Assembly: GCA_016720545.1 (NCBI GenBank) | Contig: JADKKK010000008.1 | Location: forward strand, 62,001-126,000 | Direction of reading: 5' to 3' | From: Myxococcales bacterium | GTDB lineage: Bacteria > Myxococcota_A > Polyangia > Polyangiales > Polyangiaceae | Length of the DNA: 64,000 bases | Part shown: positions 8,439-17,066 of the stretch, piece by piece | How the letters are laid out: every line of letters starts with the position of its first letter | How positions within the stretch are numbered: the first letter of the stretch is position 1 | Position numbers and translations under genes: made by a program | The notes under the pieces: model-generated | What the model was told of the DNA's origin: nothing | The model's database searches: none | What the model saw: only the letters and a program-made list of their open reading frames with translations

Positions 8439-10127
8439 GTGCGCCTCGCCCCTCGCCTCGTCCTCGCCTTTGGCTTCGTCGCCGTCCTCTCGACGACGGG
8501 CCTCGGCGTGCTCGTGCGCGAAGACCGCGTGAACGCCGAGACCACGCGCTTCGACGCGGAGGTGCAGCGCGCGTGCGACAGCGTGCGCGCGGAGGTGGTG
8601 CGTCAAGCCGAGCGTGATCGCCGGCTCGTGGGCGGCGCGTGCCAATCGGGCGAGCTCGTCGATCGCGCGCTCGTGGCCCTCGAGCACGGTGACTTCGCGG
8701 AGCGGCGCCTCGCGTTCTCTTCGCTCGTGCCGGCCGAGCGGGTGGCGTTCGACTTCGACGAGCTCTTGCTCGCGGTCGACGACGGCGATCTCGTGGGGGC
8801 CGATCCGAAGTCGCTCCTGTCGCAGTCGCGGCGCGACGTCGCCGCGGCGATGGGCAAGGGCCCCGCGAGCTACTCGTTCCGACGCGGCGATCACGCGCTC
8901 TCGCTCGTGTCGCGCTGCGCGAAGGCCGGGCGCGGCCACGTCGCCGGGCTCGTGGGCGCCCGTCACCTCGAGCCGCTCCTCGCGCGGCAAGGCGCCGCGC
9001 TCGGCGTCACAGTCGCGGTCGGCCGCGCGGTCCCCGCGGCCGACGTGACGGTAGCCTCGTGCGGCCTCGCCGACGAGCGCGGCGCCGAGATCCCGCTCAC
9101 CGTGTCGAAGCCGCGCGCGGAGCTCACCCTCGCCCTCGCGAGCATCGATCAGCGCATCTTGCTCGCCGCCGCCGTCTCGCTCGGCGTCGCGCTCGTGTTC
9201 GCCGTGCTCCTCGCGAGGAGCCTCGGTCGCCCGCTGGCGGAGCTCGCCCGGGAGGCCAGCCGCGTGAAGACCGACGAGGCCCGCCCGCTCACCGTGCGCG
9301 GCTCCGGCGAGGTGCGCGATCTGGTCGTCGCGTTCGACAAGATGATCGAAGACCTCGCGGTCACGCGGCGAAGGCTCGCGGCGACCACGCGCGTGGCGGC
9401 GTGGCGCGAGGTCGCGCGGCGCGTCGCGCACGAGGTCAAGAACCCGCTCGCGCCCATCCGCGCCGCCGTCGAGACGCTGCGGCGCCTCCGCGCGCGCGAC
9501 GATCCGGCCTTCGACGAGTACTTCGACGAGGCGACGCGCACCGTGCTCTCCGAGGTGCACCGCATCTCCACCATCGTGACCGAGTTCACCCGCTTCGCGC
9601 GGCTCCCGCAGCCCCGCCCCGAGGACCTCGATCCCGTGGAGGTGGCGCGGAAGGTCGTCTCGTCGCACGAGCCGCTCGCGGAGAGCACCGTCCTCGAGCT
9701 CGTCGAGCCCGTCGCGCCGAAGGCCGCGGCGAGCCCGCGCCGCCCGCGCACGCTCCGCGCCGATCGCGACCAGCTCGTGCAGGTGCTCACGAACCTCGTG
9801 CAGAACGCCCTCGACGCCGTGCGCGGCCGCCCGGACGCGCGAGTCACGCTCTCGGTGGTGTGGGAGCCCGACGGGCGCTGCTCCCTGACGGTCGAGGACA
9901 ACGGGCCCGGCCTCGCGAAGGAGATCGCGCCTCGCCTCTTCGAGCCCTACGCGACCACCAAAGCGCAAGGGACCGGCCTCGGGCTCGCCATCGCCCAGCG
10001 CATCGCCATCGAACACGACGGCGAGCTCGCCTACATCGGCCGCAGCGCCGCGGGCGGGGCGGCGTTTCGGCTCTCGCTCGTGCCCGAGGGCCCGCCGCCT
10101 GAGCCTCGCGGACCGGCGAGCGGGTGA
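8439..10127 (+). CDS. Sensor histidine kinase, NtrY-like
   Basis: The protein has 562 residues. A membrane helix at about residues 6-25, a periplasmic sensing region, and a second helix at about 244-266 lead into a HAMP linker. The HisKA box RVAHEVKNPLAPI follows, with His331 as phospho-acceptor, and then an HATPase domain with N (NLVQNALDA), G1 (VEDNGPGL) and G2 (GTGLGLAI) boxes. The AWREVARRVAHEVKNPL context is typical of NtrY-type kinases. It starts at GTG 8439. No response regulator is adjacent; the NtrC-type regulator at 15442 is a possible but unproven partner. The signal sensed is unknown. Confidence 0.9.
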   Translation: MRLAPRLVLAFGFVAVLSTTGLGVLVREDRVNAETTRFDAEVQRACDSVRAEVVRQAERDRRLVGGACQSGELVDRALVALEHGDFAERRLAFSSLVPAERVAFDFDELLLAVDDGDLVGADPKSLLSQSRRDVAAAMGKGPASYSFRRGDHALSLVSRCAKAGRGHVAGLVGARHLEPLLARQGAALGVTVAVGRAVPAADVTVASCGLADERGAEIPLTVSKPRAELTLALASIDQRILLAAAVSLGVALVFAVLLARSLGRPLAELAREASRVKTDEARPLTVRGSGEVRDLVVAFDKMIEDLAVTRRRLAATTRVAAWREVARRVAHEVKNPLAPIRAAVETLRRLRARDDPAFDEYFDEATRTVLSEVHRISTIVTEFTRFARLPQPRPEDLDPVEVARKVVSSHEPLAESTVLELVEPVAPKAAASPRRPRTLRADRDQLVQVLTNLVQNALDAVRGRPDARVTLSVVWEPDGRCSLTVEDNGPGLAKEIAPRLFEPYATTKAQGTGLGLAIAQRIAIEHDGELAYIGRSAAGGAAFRLSLVPEGPPPEPRGPASG

Positions 10128-10577
10128 TCGTGGTCTGTCGTCTGCACGCCGCGATGGCGCATGGGGTGGAGCGCCATCGAGGGCCAAACAACCAAGCTCC
10201 CCGAGCACGCTCAGCCTTCGGGCGACCTCCGCGGAGCCATCGTCCCTGCCACCAAACCCCGCCCCGGATCACCGGAGACGGGTGCACGCGCCACCCATAC
10301 GCGACAGCGTTCGTACGCCGGGACCGTCGCTCGGTCCCATTCAATCGCGATAACCTGCGCGTTCACCTCGCCATTCGCGGCGGCGCCTGCGCCTGAGCGC
10401 GCGCGCCGTGCGATGTGCGCCGCCGCCGAACGCTCGTATTTATGAACAATATTCAATATATCACACGCGCCACGGGAAGCTCGCGGGCGTCGACGCCGGT
10501 CGCGCTTCGCTACGTTTTGCGTTTGTTTTCGGGAGAAGGGCCTTGTCTTCTCTCTCCTCAACCTGTAGTGAAGCTGC
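10128..10577. other. 450-bp intergenic region with an AT-rich island
   Basis: No convincing gene is present; open frames on both strands lack start signals and family features. The notable element is an AT-rich island at 10436-10470 in otherwise GC-rich DNA. It holds an inverted repeat TGAA-N5-TTCA (10443-10455) and TATA-like runs about 110 nt upstream of the next gene, so it could be a promoter or operator. Confidence 0.4.
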
Positions 10578-11036
10578 ATGGCGAAGCCCGGCCCCGCGAA
10601 GCCCCAGAACAAGCGTGGCAGCCCGGAAGCGGTGGAGAAGCGGCGGGTGGCCCGGCTCTTCAACGACGTGCTCGGAGGCGTCTCCGGTTCGCCCCAGCGC
10701 GACGGCCGCACCGAGAAGCGAAGGCAGCGCCTGCTGAAAGAGCTGGAGGAGGGCCTGGCCCGCGGCAAGCGGGAGCTCAAGCCGATCGACGTGCTCTTGC
10801 GGGTGAACGAGCTCTTGCAGCTGGGTGAGCCCGTCGCCCAACTCCGCAAGGTGGTGAAGGTGCGGCCCATCGAGCCGTCGCTCGACGCCGACGCCCTCGC
10901 CGACGTCGTCGGTCGCCTCCACGATGCGTACGGCTTCCTCCCCGAGGCGTACCGCTTCGTCGGCATCAGCGACGAGCTCCTCGCGCGGGCAGGCGTCGGC
11001 GGCCAGGGCAAGCGCAAGGTGAAGTCCACGCGCTGA
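10578..11036 (+). CDS. Small basic hypothetical protein
   Basis: A 152-residue protein of unknown family. The N-terminal 60 residues are rich in Lys/Arg (KRRVARLFNDV, EKRRQRLLKELEEGL) and the rest looks helical, with a short basic tail (GKRKVKSTR). There is no signal peptide or membrane segment, so it is probably cytoplasmic and could bind nucleic acid. It starts at ATG 10578. It is followed 47 nt later by the foldase gene on the same strand, so the two may be co-transcribed. Confidence 0.6.
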   Translation: MAKPGPAKPQNKRGSPEAVEKRRVARLFNDVLGGVSGSPQRDGRTEKRRQRLLKELEEGLARGKRELKPIDVLLRVNELLQLGEPVAQLRKVVKVRPIEPSLDADALADVVGRLHDAYGFLPEAYRFVGISDELLARAGVGGQGKRKVKSTR

Positions 11037-11083
11037 GCGGCCGTCCTTGACCGCGACCGGGCACCCCGCCTACCAAGGTCAGC

Positions 11084-12079
11084 GTGCCGCCTCGTCTCTC
11101 TCCCGCTCGCCTCGCTCGCCGCGTCGCCGCGCTCGCCCTCGGCCTGTGCGTCGTGGCGCCAAGCGCAGGGGCGACGGGCGTCGAAGACGCGGAGCGCGCG
11201 CGAACGGCGGCCATCGTCGTGCGCGTAGGCCGACACTCGCTGACCGTCGGCGAGCTCGAGGCGCGGCTCGCGCTGGTGCCCCGCTTCCAGCTCACCGAGT
11301 TCGGGAAGACCCCGGCGGAGATTCGCCAAGGGTTCCTCGACCGCGTCGTCTTGCCCGAGCTGCTCCTCGCCGAGGGCGCCGAGGCCGAGGGCATCGCGAA
11401 GAAGCTCCCGTGGTCGCACCAGGTCGCGCGCGCCCGCAGCACCGCGACCCTGCGCGCCATCCGGGCCACCGTGCCCTCGGCCTCGCAGATCACCGCCGAC
11501 GAGGTGGCCGCGTACTACCAGGCGAACCGCAGCTTCTACGACTCGCCCGAGCGCGTGCACGTGTTCCGCATCCTCGTGGCTACGCAGGCCGATGCGGAGG
11601 CCCTGCTCGTCACCCTCAAGAAGGACCTCACGCTCAAGGCCTTCACCGACCTCGCGCGCGACAAGAGCCTCGACAAGGCCACGAACCTGCGCGCCGGAAA
11701 CCTGGGGTTCCTCGGGCCCGACGGCTCGTCGAACGAGGCCGGGCTGAAGGCCGAGCCGGCGCTCGTCGCCGCCGCGGCGACCGTGAAGGACGGCGAGCTC
11801 GTGCCGAGGCCCGTCGCCGAGGGGCCGAGCTTCGCGGTGGTGTGGCGAAGAGGCACGGTCGCGGCCACGAAGCGCACGCTCGAGGAGGCGACCCCTCAAA
11901 TCCGCGACACCCTCGCGCGGCGCAAGCTCGACACCGCGACCTCGAGCGCGCTCGAGGCGCTCACGAAGGCGCACGTCACCGAGCGCAACGACGCGCCGCT
12001 GTCGCTCTTCAACGTGCACATCGACGACGGCCCGCTCGGCACGCAGGCCGGCGCAAGAGACGGCGGCCCGAAGCGCTGA
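11084..12079 (+). CDS. Parvulin-type peptidyl-prolyl isomerase / periplasmic foldase
   Basis: The protein has 331 residues. A signal peptide ends near residue 29 (SAGATG). A SurA/PrsA-like N-terminal helical domain follows (VRVGRHSLTVGELEARL), and then a rotamase-like region with the IT.DEVAAYYQANR.FY motif leading into a parvulin fold of about 100 residues (HVFRILV, FTDLARDKS, LGFLGPDG). Such proteins assist folding of exported and outer-membrane proteins. It starts at GTG 11084. Some parvulin active-site residues are not obvious by eye, so chaperone function without strong isomerase activity is possible. Confidence 0.8.
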   Translation: MPPRLSPARLARRVAALALGLCVVAPSAGATGVEDAERARTAAIVVRVGRHSLTVGELEARLALVPRFQLTEFGKTPAEIRQGFLDRVVLPELLLAEGAEAEGIAKKLPWSHQVARARSTATLRAIRATVPSASQITADEVAAYYQANRSFYDSPERVHVFRILVATQADAEALLVTLKKDLTLKAFTDLARDKSLDKATNLRAGNLGFLGPDGSSNEAGLKAEPALVAAAATVKDGELVPRPVAEGPSFAVVWRRGTVAATKRTLEEATPQIRDTLARRKLDTATSSALEALTKAHVTERNDAPLSLFNVHIDDGPLGTQAGARDGGPKR

Positions 12080-12082
12080 CCG

Positions 12083-12733
12083 TCAGGCGCGCCGGGTTCG
12101 TCGATCGGCGCCAAAGTGCTCCACCACCCACGGGTGGTCGTGGTGGTCCAGCAGACCAGGCTCGGGGATGAATCCGGGATCGAGGAGAGCGCGGAGCTCG
12201 GCGAGCGACGCGAAGTCGCGCTGGCTCACGACCGGCACGCCCGCGCCGAGGAGCATCGCGGTCGCCACGCCCACGCCCTTCTGGAAGCGCCGGTTCGCGT
12301 CGAGCCGGCACCCTAGCGAGATCACCTGGCTGCCGCAGGCCGCGCTCATGTCGGTGAGGAGCGCGAGCTCGACGCTGTGGAGGCGCGCGTGGGCGACCAT
12401 GGCGCGCGCTCCGACGAGCATGGGCTCCGTGAGGTCGGTCCCATGCTCGTCTTTCACTCGCGCGTTGCCCTCGAGCACGGCGAAGCCGTCTCCCCCGTGC
12501 AGATCGGGCATCGTGCGCGGCGTGCCCATCCCGTGATCCTCCGGACAGAACGGGAAGGCCTTCACGGTGGAGAGCGACAGCAAGTGCTCGCAAGTGTTAC
12601 CCATTCCGTAGTCGGTGCCGTCGACGCCGCACCCCAGGCCGGCCAGGCAGCCGCTCACGAGCACGCGGAGCGGGTCCGCCTCGCTGGGACGGCGAAGCGT
12701 GGCGAGAGCCTGGCGGTGATGGGCGATTCGCAT
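12083..12733 (-). CDS. DUF523 family protein
   Basis: A 216-residue protein with the DUF523 hallmarks: LVSGCLAGLGCGVDG near residue 26, FCPEDHGMGTPR, and a C-terminal CGSQVISLGCRL block with conserved cysteines. DUF523 proteins are small, Cys-rich and of unknown biochemical role; the cysteines suggest metal binding. It lies 74 nt downstream of dapB on the same strand and may be the last gene of the dapA-dapB operon. The start at ATG 12733 gives a short basic leader before the domain. Confidence 0.8.
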   Translation of the reverse strand: MRIAHHRQALATLRRPSEADPLRVLVSGCLAGLGCGVDGTDYGMGNTCEHLLSLSTVKAFPFCPEDHGMGTPRTMPDLHGGDGFAVLEGNARVKDEHGTDLTEPMLVGARAMVAHARLHSVELALLTDMSAACGSQVISLGCRLDANRRFQKGVGVATAMLLGAGVPVVSQRDFASLAELRALLDPGFIPEPGLLDHHDHPWVVEHFGADRRTRRA

Positions 12734-12807
12734 GCGCCGATGCTGGGCGTCTCGAAGCACCAAGTCAACCGACGCGGGGAAACTGCCCCATCGGCGCCGG
12801 CCGGCCC

Positions 12808-13677
12808 TCACGCGTGGAGGGCGACCTCGAGCACCTCGGCGAGGCGCACCCGGCCGGGGCCGCGCCCCACGACGTGGGCGGCCGCGCGGAGGGCGCCTTG
12901 CGCGAAGAGCTCGCGGCCCGTCGCGCGGTGCGTGAGCTCGAGGCGCTCGCCCGCACCGAAGAGGTGCACGGTGTGGTCGCCGATCACGTCGCCGCCGCGC
13001 ACCGCGTGCAGGCCCACCTCGCCGGGCGTCCGCTTGGCGGCGCGGCCCTCGCGACCGTGCACGAGCTTCGAGTCGGCGCCAAGCTCGGCGCGCGCGCTCG
13101 AGGCCACCTCGGCGAGGCGCAGCGCGGTGCCGCTCGGCGCGTCGGCCTTGCGGTGGTGGTGCGTCTCCACGATCTCGACCTCGACCTCGGGCCCAAGCAG
13201 CGCGATCGCGCGGCGCACGAGCGCGGCCAGCACGGCGACGCCCACGCTCATGTTGGGCTCCCACAGCACGGGCACGTGCGCGGCGGCTTGGTCGAGCGCG
13301 CGCTCGCCTTCGCCGTCGAGCCCGGTCGTCCCGCTCACGAGGGCGGCCCCGCTCGACACGCAGATCGCGCACAAGGGCGGCAGCGCCGACGCGTGAGAGA
13401 AATCGACCACCACGCGCGCGCCGCTGGCCGCGATGGCCGAGAGCTCGGGCGCGATCACGACGCCGAGCTTGCCCACGCCCGCGAGCTCGCCCACGTCGGC
13501 GCCCGCGTGGTGACTCGCGACCGCGCACACGACGCGGAAGCCCGCCGCCTCGGCGCCACGCACCACCGCGAGGCCCATGCGACCGCTCGCGCCGACCACG
13601 GCGAGCGGCACGAGCGAGACGAGCGAGACGGGCGAGACGAGCGAGACGGGCGAGACGAGCGAGACGGGCTCGCTCAT
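12808..13677 (-). CDS. dapB: 4-hydroxy-tetrahydrodipicolinate reductase
   Basis: The protein has 289 residues. The Rossmann motif GASGRMG is at residues 29-35, and EIVETHHHRKADAPSGTA holds the catalytic His and Lys of DapB. It reduces HTPA with NAD(P)H in the diaminopimelate/lysine pathway, feeding peptidoglycan synthesis. Its ATG overlaps the dapA stop (ATGA), so the two are translationally coupled. The first 23 residues are an unusual repetitive extension (VSLVSP units) encoded by an 18-bp tandem repeat. The family normally starts only a few residues before the Rossmann strand. Confidence 0.95.
   Translation of the reverse strand: MSEPVSLVSPVSLVSPVSLVSLVPLAVVGASGRMGLAVVRGAEAAGFRVVCAVASHHAGADVGELAGVGKLGVVIAPELSAIAASGARVVVDFSHASALPPLCAICVSSGAALVSGTTGLDGEGERALDQAAAHVPVLWEPNMSVGVAVLAALVRRAIALLGPEVEVEIVETHHHRKADAPSGTALRLAEVASSARAELGADSKLVHGREGRAAKRTPGEVGLHAVRGGDVIGDHTVHLFGAGERLELTHRATGRELFAQGALRAAAHVVGRGPGRVRLAEVLEVALHA
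13612..13669. repeat. 18-bp tandem repeat in the dapB 5' end
   Basis: About three copies of GAGCGAGACGGGCGAGAC (plus-strand reading) lie inside the dapB coding start and encode repeated VSLVSP hexapeptides. The unit length is a multiple of three, so copy-number change would keep the frame. Confidence 0.85.
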
Positions 13678-14612
13678 GAGGCGCGCGGGTCGGCGCCCGC
13701 CCTCGCCGTGAACGCGGCCACCGCCTCGAGCACGCGCGCCCGCGCGGCCTCGGAGATCGGCGCGAGGGGCGCACGCACCGCCTCAGCGAGGAGCCCCGCG
13801 CGCGCCATCGCGGCCTTCACGGGGCCTGGGTTCGCTTCGACGAACATCGCGTCGTGCACGGGCAGCAAGGCGAAATGCGCCGCGCGCGCCCCCGCCACGT
13901 CGCCCGCGCCGGCGAAGGCCTCGAGCGCGAGGCGCGTGGCCCGCGACACGTGCCCGGGCAAGAGGTTCGAGGTGACGCTGATGACACCCTGCGCGCCGAG
14001 CGCAGCCATCGGGAAGGTGAGGCCGTCGTCCCCGGAGAGCACGGTCAGGCGCCCCTCGCTCCGCCGCACGAGCTCCTGCGCGCGCAGCACGTTCCCGGTG
14101 GCCTCTTTGGTCGCGGTGACGTTCGGCGCCACTTCCATGATGCGGAGCAGCGTGTCGGCCGCGAGGTCGATCCCGGTGCGGCCGGGGATGTTGTAGACGA
14201 CCACGGGGCAGGAGACGGCGCGCGCGACGGCCACGAAGTGTTGGAAGAGCCCCTCCTGCGTGGGCTTGCTGTAGTACGGCACCACCACCATCACCGCGTC
14301 GGCGCCGGCGCGCTCCGCGGCGACCGAGGCGTCGATGGTCTTCTTCGTCGAGAACGACCCCGTGCCCGCGACGACGCGCACTCCGCCCCGCGTCGGCTTG
14401 GCGGCGGCCACGCAGCGGGTCACGAGCTCGAGCTGCTCGGCCTCGGTGAGCGTGGGGCTCTCCCCCGTGGTGCCGCAGGGCACGAGGCCGCTCACGCCGC
14501 CAGCGACCTGCGCCTCGAGCACGCGCTCGAAGGCCGCGTGGTCCACGGCGTGGTCGCTCGTGAAGGGGGTGACGAGCGCCGTGAAGGTTCCGCGAAGGGT
14601 GACGTCGACCAT
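13674..14612 (-). CDS. dapA: 4-hydroxy-tetrahydrodipicolinate synthase
   Basis: The protein has 312 residues. It shows the DapA motifs PCGTTGESPTL (residues 45-55), Tyr140 in YNIPGRTG and the Schiff-base Lys169 in TATKEATGN, with a standard TIM-barrel length. It condenses pyruvate with aspartate semialdehyde to enter the diaminopimelate/lysine branch. The ATG at 14612 puts the family strand FTALVTPF at residues 10-17, as usual. It is first in a dapA-dapB-DUF523 cluster and overlaps dapB by four bases. Confidence 0.96.
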   Translation of the reverse strand: MVDVTLRGTFTALVTPFTSDHAVDHAAFERVLEAQVAGGVSGLVPCGTTGESPTLTEAEQLELVTRCVAAAKPTRGGVRVVAGTGSFSTKKTIDASVAAERAGADAVMVVVPYYSKPTQEGLFQHFVAVARAVSCPVVVYNIPGRTGIDLAADTLLRIMEVAPNVTATKEATGNVLRAQELVRRSEGRLTVLSGDDGLTFPMAALGAQGVISVTSNLLPGHVSRATRLALEAFAGAGDVAGARAAHFALLPVHDAMFVEANPGPVKAAMARAGLLAEAVRAPLAPISEAARARVLEAVAAFTARAGADPRAS

Positions 14613-14730
14613 GCCCCCTTTTTCTACGGCTCGCGCGTAGGCGCAAGCGGGAAGCGGAGCGCGAGGAGCGGCGCAATGGGGAAGCGTTGCGCGAGGAGCG
14701 GAGCCGATCGGGGCACACCGGGCGAGGCAA

Positions 14731-15429
14731 ATGCGTCCTCCTTTCAAGCAGTTGCGAATCGTCATCCGCATGAAGACGGACGGGACGGGCTTCGAGGACG
14801 TGAACCTCCTGTCGACCAACGTGGGAGGGGTCGCGGCCACGACCGACGGCGGCGCGTACTGGTCCTACTCTCCCGCCACGACGACGCTATTCTACGGGAC
14901 GACCACCGCGCCGGTGCCCACCTTTTACGACACGGCGGGCGGCAACCAGGGATCGCGACCTCCGACGGGACGAGCCTGTACTACTTCGCCTTCGAGCTCG
15001 TCGTCTCTGACCCCAAAGCCGATTCGGACGCCGTGGCCCGCCGAGCTCCTCTCGGTCGCGGGCTCGACCATCGCCGGCGGCAGCCAAACGGCGGCGGTCC
15101 GGGCGAACACGGACGGCGGCGGCTTCGAAGAGGTGAGCGGGCAGGCGGCTCGAATCGGCGGAGTCGCGGCGACGGCAGACGGCGTCTTCTGGACGCAGGC
15201 CGCGGAGACGACCACGTCGCTGGTCGGGTCTGTGCCGGCGGCTCAGACCGTGTACGACAGCGTGGTCGGGGCTGACGCGCACTTTTCGCACCCAACGCGG
15301 ACCACGGCGCCCGATACACCGGGGCGCGAGGCCATCGCGCCCAGCTCGACGCTGCACACAACGCGGATCCGCGAGCGAAATGGGCAGGTCGGCGCGCGCC
15401 GGGTGGGCACCGGCCTCGCGGCGCACTAA
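14731..15429 (+). pseudogene. Frameshifted beta-propeller-like protein remnant
   Basis: Two units share the pattern GGVAAT.DG...W......TTT...G....A.....YD...G (around 14830-14940 and 15150-15270), so the original protein was a repeat protein of the kind that decodes as small propeller blades in Myxococcota. Between them a third unit (ATSDGTSLYYFAFELVVSDP) is readable only in another frame, from about 14950 to 15040, so at least two compensating frameshifts have occurred. No signal peptide or credible start remains; ATG 14731 is only the first in-frame codon. The preceding 14613-14730 holds no gene, only two copies of a GCGCGAGGAGCGG-like direct repeat. Confidence 0.6.
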
Positions 15430-15441
15430 TCTCTGGCGCGC

Positions 15442-16887
15442 ATGCCTTACCTCTCGAAAGCGACGCGGCTGCTGCTCGTCGACGACGACGTGGAGCTCTG
15501 CGCGCTCCTGGAGCTCCAGCTCTCCGCGAAGGGGCACCGCGACGTCGCGCTGGCGCACGACGTACGGAGCGCGGTGGATCTCCTCGGGCGCTCGACGATC
15601 GACGCCATTTTGCTCGATCTGCGCCTCGGCCGAGAGGACGGCTTCGACGTGCTCCGCGAGGCCCGGCAGCGCTGCCCGGAGGTCGCCGTGCTCGTGCTCA
15701 CCGCCGACGGCTCGGTCGAGAGCGCGGTCTCGGCGATGCGAGCCGGCGCGTTCGGCTACCTGCTGAAGCCCCTCGCCGAGCACGAGCTCCTCCAGAACGT
15801 GGCGCACGCGGTCGAGGCCACCCGCCTCCGTCGCGAGGTGCGAGGGCTGCGACGCATCGTGGGCGACGACGCCGGACAGGGCACGATGGTCGGCGCGAGC
15901 CCGGCCATCCGCGAGGTGCGGGACGTGTTGGCGCGCCTCGCCCCCACCGACGCCACCGTGCTCATCCTCGGCGAGTCGGGCACCGGGAAGGAGCTCGCGG
16001 CGCGCACCCTCCACTCGCTCTCGCCGCGACAGGCCGGCCCGTTCGTGACCATCAACTGCGCCGCGCTCGCCCCCACCCTCCTCGAGAGCACCCTCTTCGG
16101 GCACCTGAAGGGCGCGTTCACCGGCGCGGGGGAGTCGCGCGAGGGCCTCTTCGCGGCGGCGCGCGGGGGCACGCTGTTCCTCGACGAGGTGGGCGAGGCG
16201 AGCCTGGAGGTGCAGGCGAAGCTCCTGCGCGTCCTCGAGACCCGCAAGTTCTGCCGCGTGGGCTCCACGCGCGAAGAGGAGACCGACGCGCGCATCGTCA
16301 CGGCCACGAACCGCGACCTGCGCCTCGAGGTCTCCGAGAAGCGCTTCCGAGAAGATCTGTTCTATCGGCTCTTCGTGGTGCCCGTGTCGCTCCCTCCGCT
16401 GCGGGACCGCGCGGGCGACGTGCCGCTGCTCGCGGAGCTCTTCCTCGAACGCGCGGCGGCGCGTCACAAGCGCGCCGCGCCTGCACTTGGCCCCGAGGCC
16501 CTCGCCGCGCTGTCGGGGCACACGTGGCCGGGCAACGTGCGCGAGCTGGCGAACGCCATGGAGGCCGCCGTGCTCCTCGCGCGGGGCGGCGAGGTGGAGC
16601 TCGATCGCCTGCCGGGCATCGGCGTCGCGAGCGCGCCCTCGCGCGCCGTGGTCGACCTCGACGCGGCGCTCGCCGGCGCGTTCGAGCGCTTCGAGTCCGA
16701 GGCCGGCGACGAGCCGCCGCCGCTGAAAGACGCGCGCGATGCGCTCGAGCGCGCCTACCTGACCGCAGTGCTCCGCCGGGCGGCGGGGAACGTGAGCGTC
16801 GCGGCGCGCCTGGCCGGCCGGAACCGCACCGACTTCTACGATCTCCTCCGACGGCACGCGCTAAAGCCTGCAGAATACAAGCACTAG
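15442..16887 (+). CDS. Sigma54-dependent response regulator, NtrC family
   Basis: The protein has 481 residues. The receiver domain has acidic pocket residues DDD at 14-16, phospho-acceptor Asp59, Thr87 and Lys109. The AAA+ domain has Walker A GESGTGKE (177-184), GAFTGA (224-229, the sigma54 contact loop, intact) and Walker B GGTLFLDEVG. A Fis-type helix-turn-helix closes the protein (NVSVAARLAGRNRTDFYDLL). It activates transcription from sigma54 promoters after phosphorylation. No kinase is adjacent; orphans at 8439 and 23944 are candidates. A palindromic element begins two bases after its stop codon. Confidence 0.95.
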   Translation: MPYLSKATRLLLVDDDVELCALLELQLSAKGHRDVALAHDVRSAVDLLGRSTIDAILLDLRLGREDGFDVLREARQRCPEVAVLVLTADGSVESAVSAMRAGAFGYLLKPLAEHELLQNVAHAVEATRLRREVRGLRRIVGDDAGQGTMVGASPAIREVRDVLARLAPTDATVLILGESGTGKELAARTLHSLSPRQAGPFVTINCAALAPTLLESTLFGHLKGAFTGAGESREGLFAAARGGTLFLDEVGEASLEVQAKLLRVLETRKFCRVGSTREEETDARIVTATNRDLRLEVSEKRFREDLFYRLFVVPVSLPPLRDRAGDVPLLAELFLERAAARHKRAAPALGPEALAALSGHTWPGNVRELANAMEAAVLLARGGEVELDRLPGIGVASAPSRAVVDLDAALAGAFERFESEAGDEPPPLKDARDALERAYLTAVLRRAAGNVSVAARLAGRNRTDFYDLLRRHALKPAEYKH

Positions 16888-16888
16888 C

Positions 16889-17066
16889 TAGCAGCCTGTT
16901 GATAAACGGACCGAGCCCGCGCGTCGTCCGCGCGGCATCGGGCAAGGCGCGATCCGAGGAGCCCGCGGAGCCTGCTTTTGCAGGTGAGCAGGCACCGGAG
17001 GATCGCAACGCAGCCCGTGCCGATGCGGCGGCGCGCGGGCGACGGGAGTTTATCAACGGGCTGCTA
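16889..17066. repeat. 178-bp imperfect palindrome with 19-bp terminal inverted repeats
   Basis: The ends TAGCAGCCTGTTGATAAAC (16889-16907) and its inverted partner at 17048-17066 match at 18 of 19 positions. The centre (16977.5) falls exactly on the hairpin CCTGC-TTTT-GCAGG at 16971-16984, and patches such as GCGATCC recur symmetrically in the arms, so the whole element could fold into one long stem. It lies directly after the response-regulator stop and abuts the next element with no gap. CTAG occurs at both flanks (16884-16887 and 17067-17070). It looks like a non-autonomous palindromic or MITE-like unit; a terminator role is also possible. Confidence 0.75.

Noticed and set aside
10211..12019. 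Minus-strand frame crossing the 10128-10577 gap and two plus-strand genes
   Set aside because: Only its last 80 residues look faintly protein-like; there is no start signal or family, and the plus-strand foldase is convincing.
13600..13680. Tandem repeats considered as a CRISPR array
   Set aside because: The units are 18 bp without unique spacers and lie inside a coding sequence; none of the tandem arrays in the window has a repeat-spacer layout.
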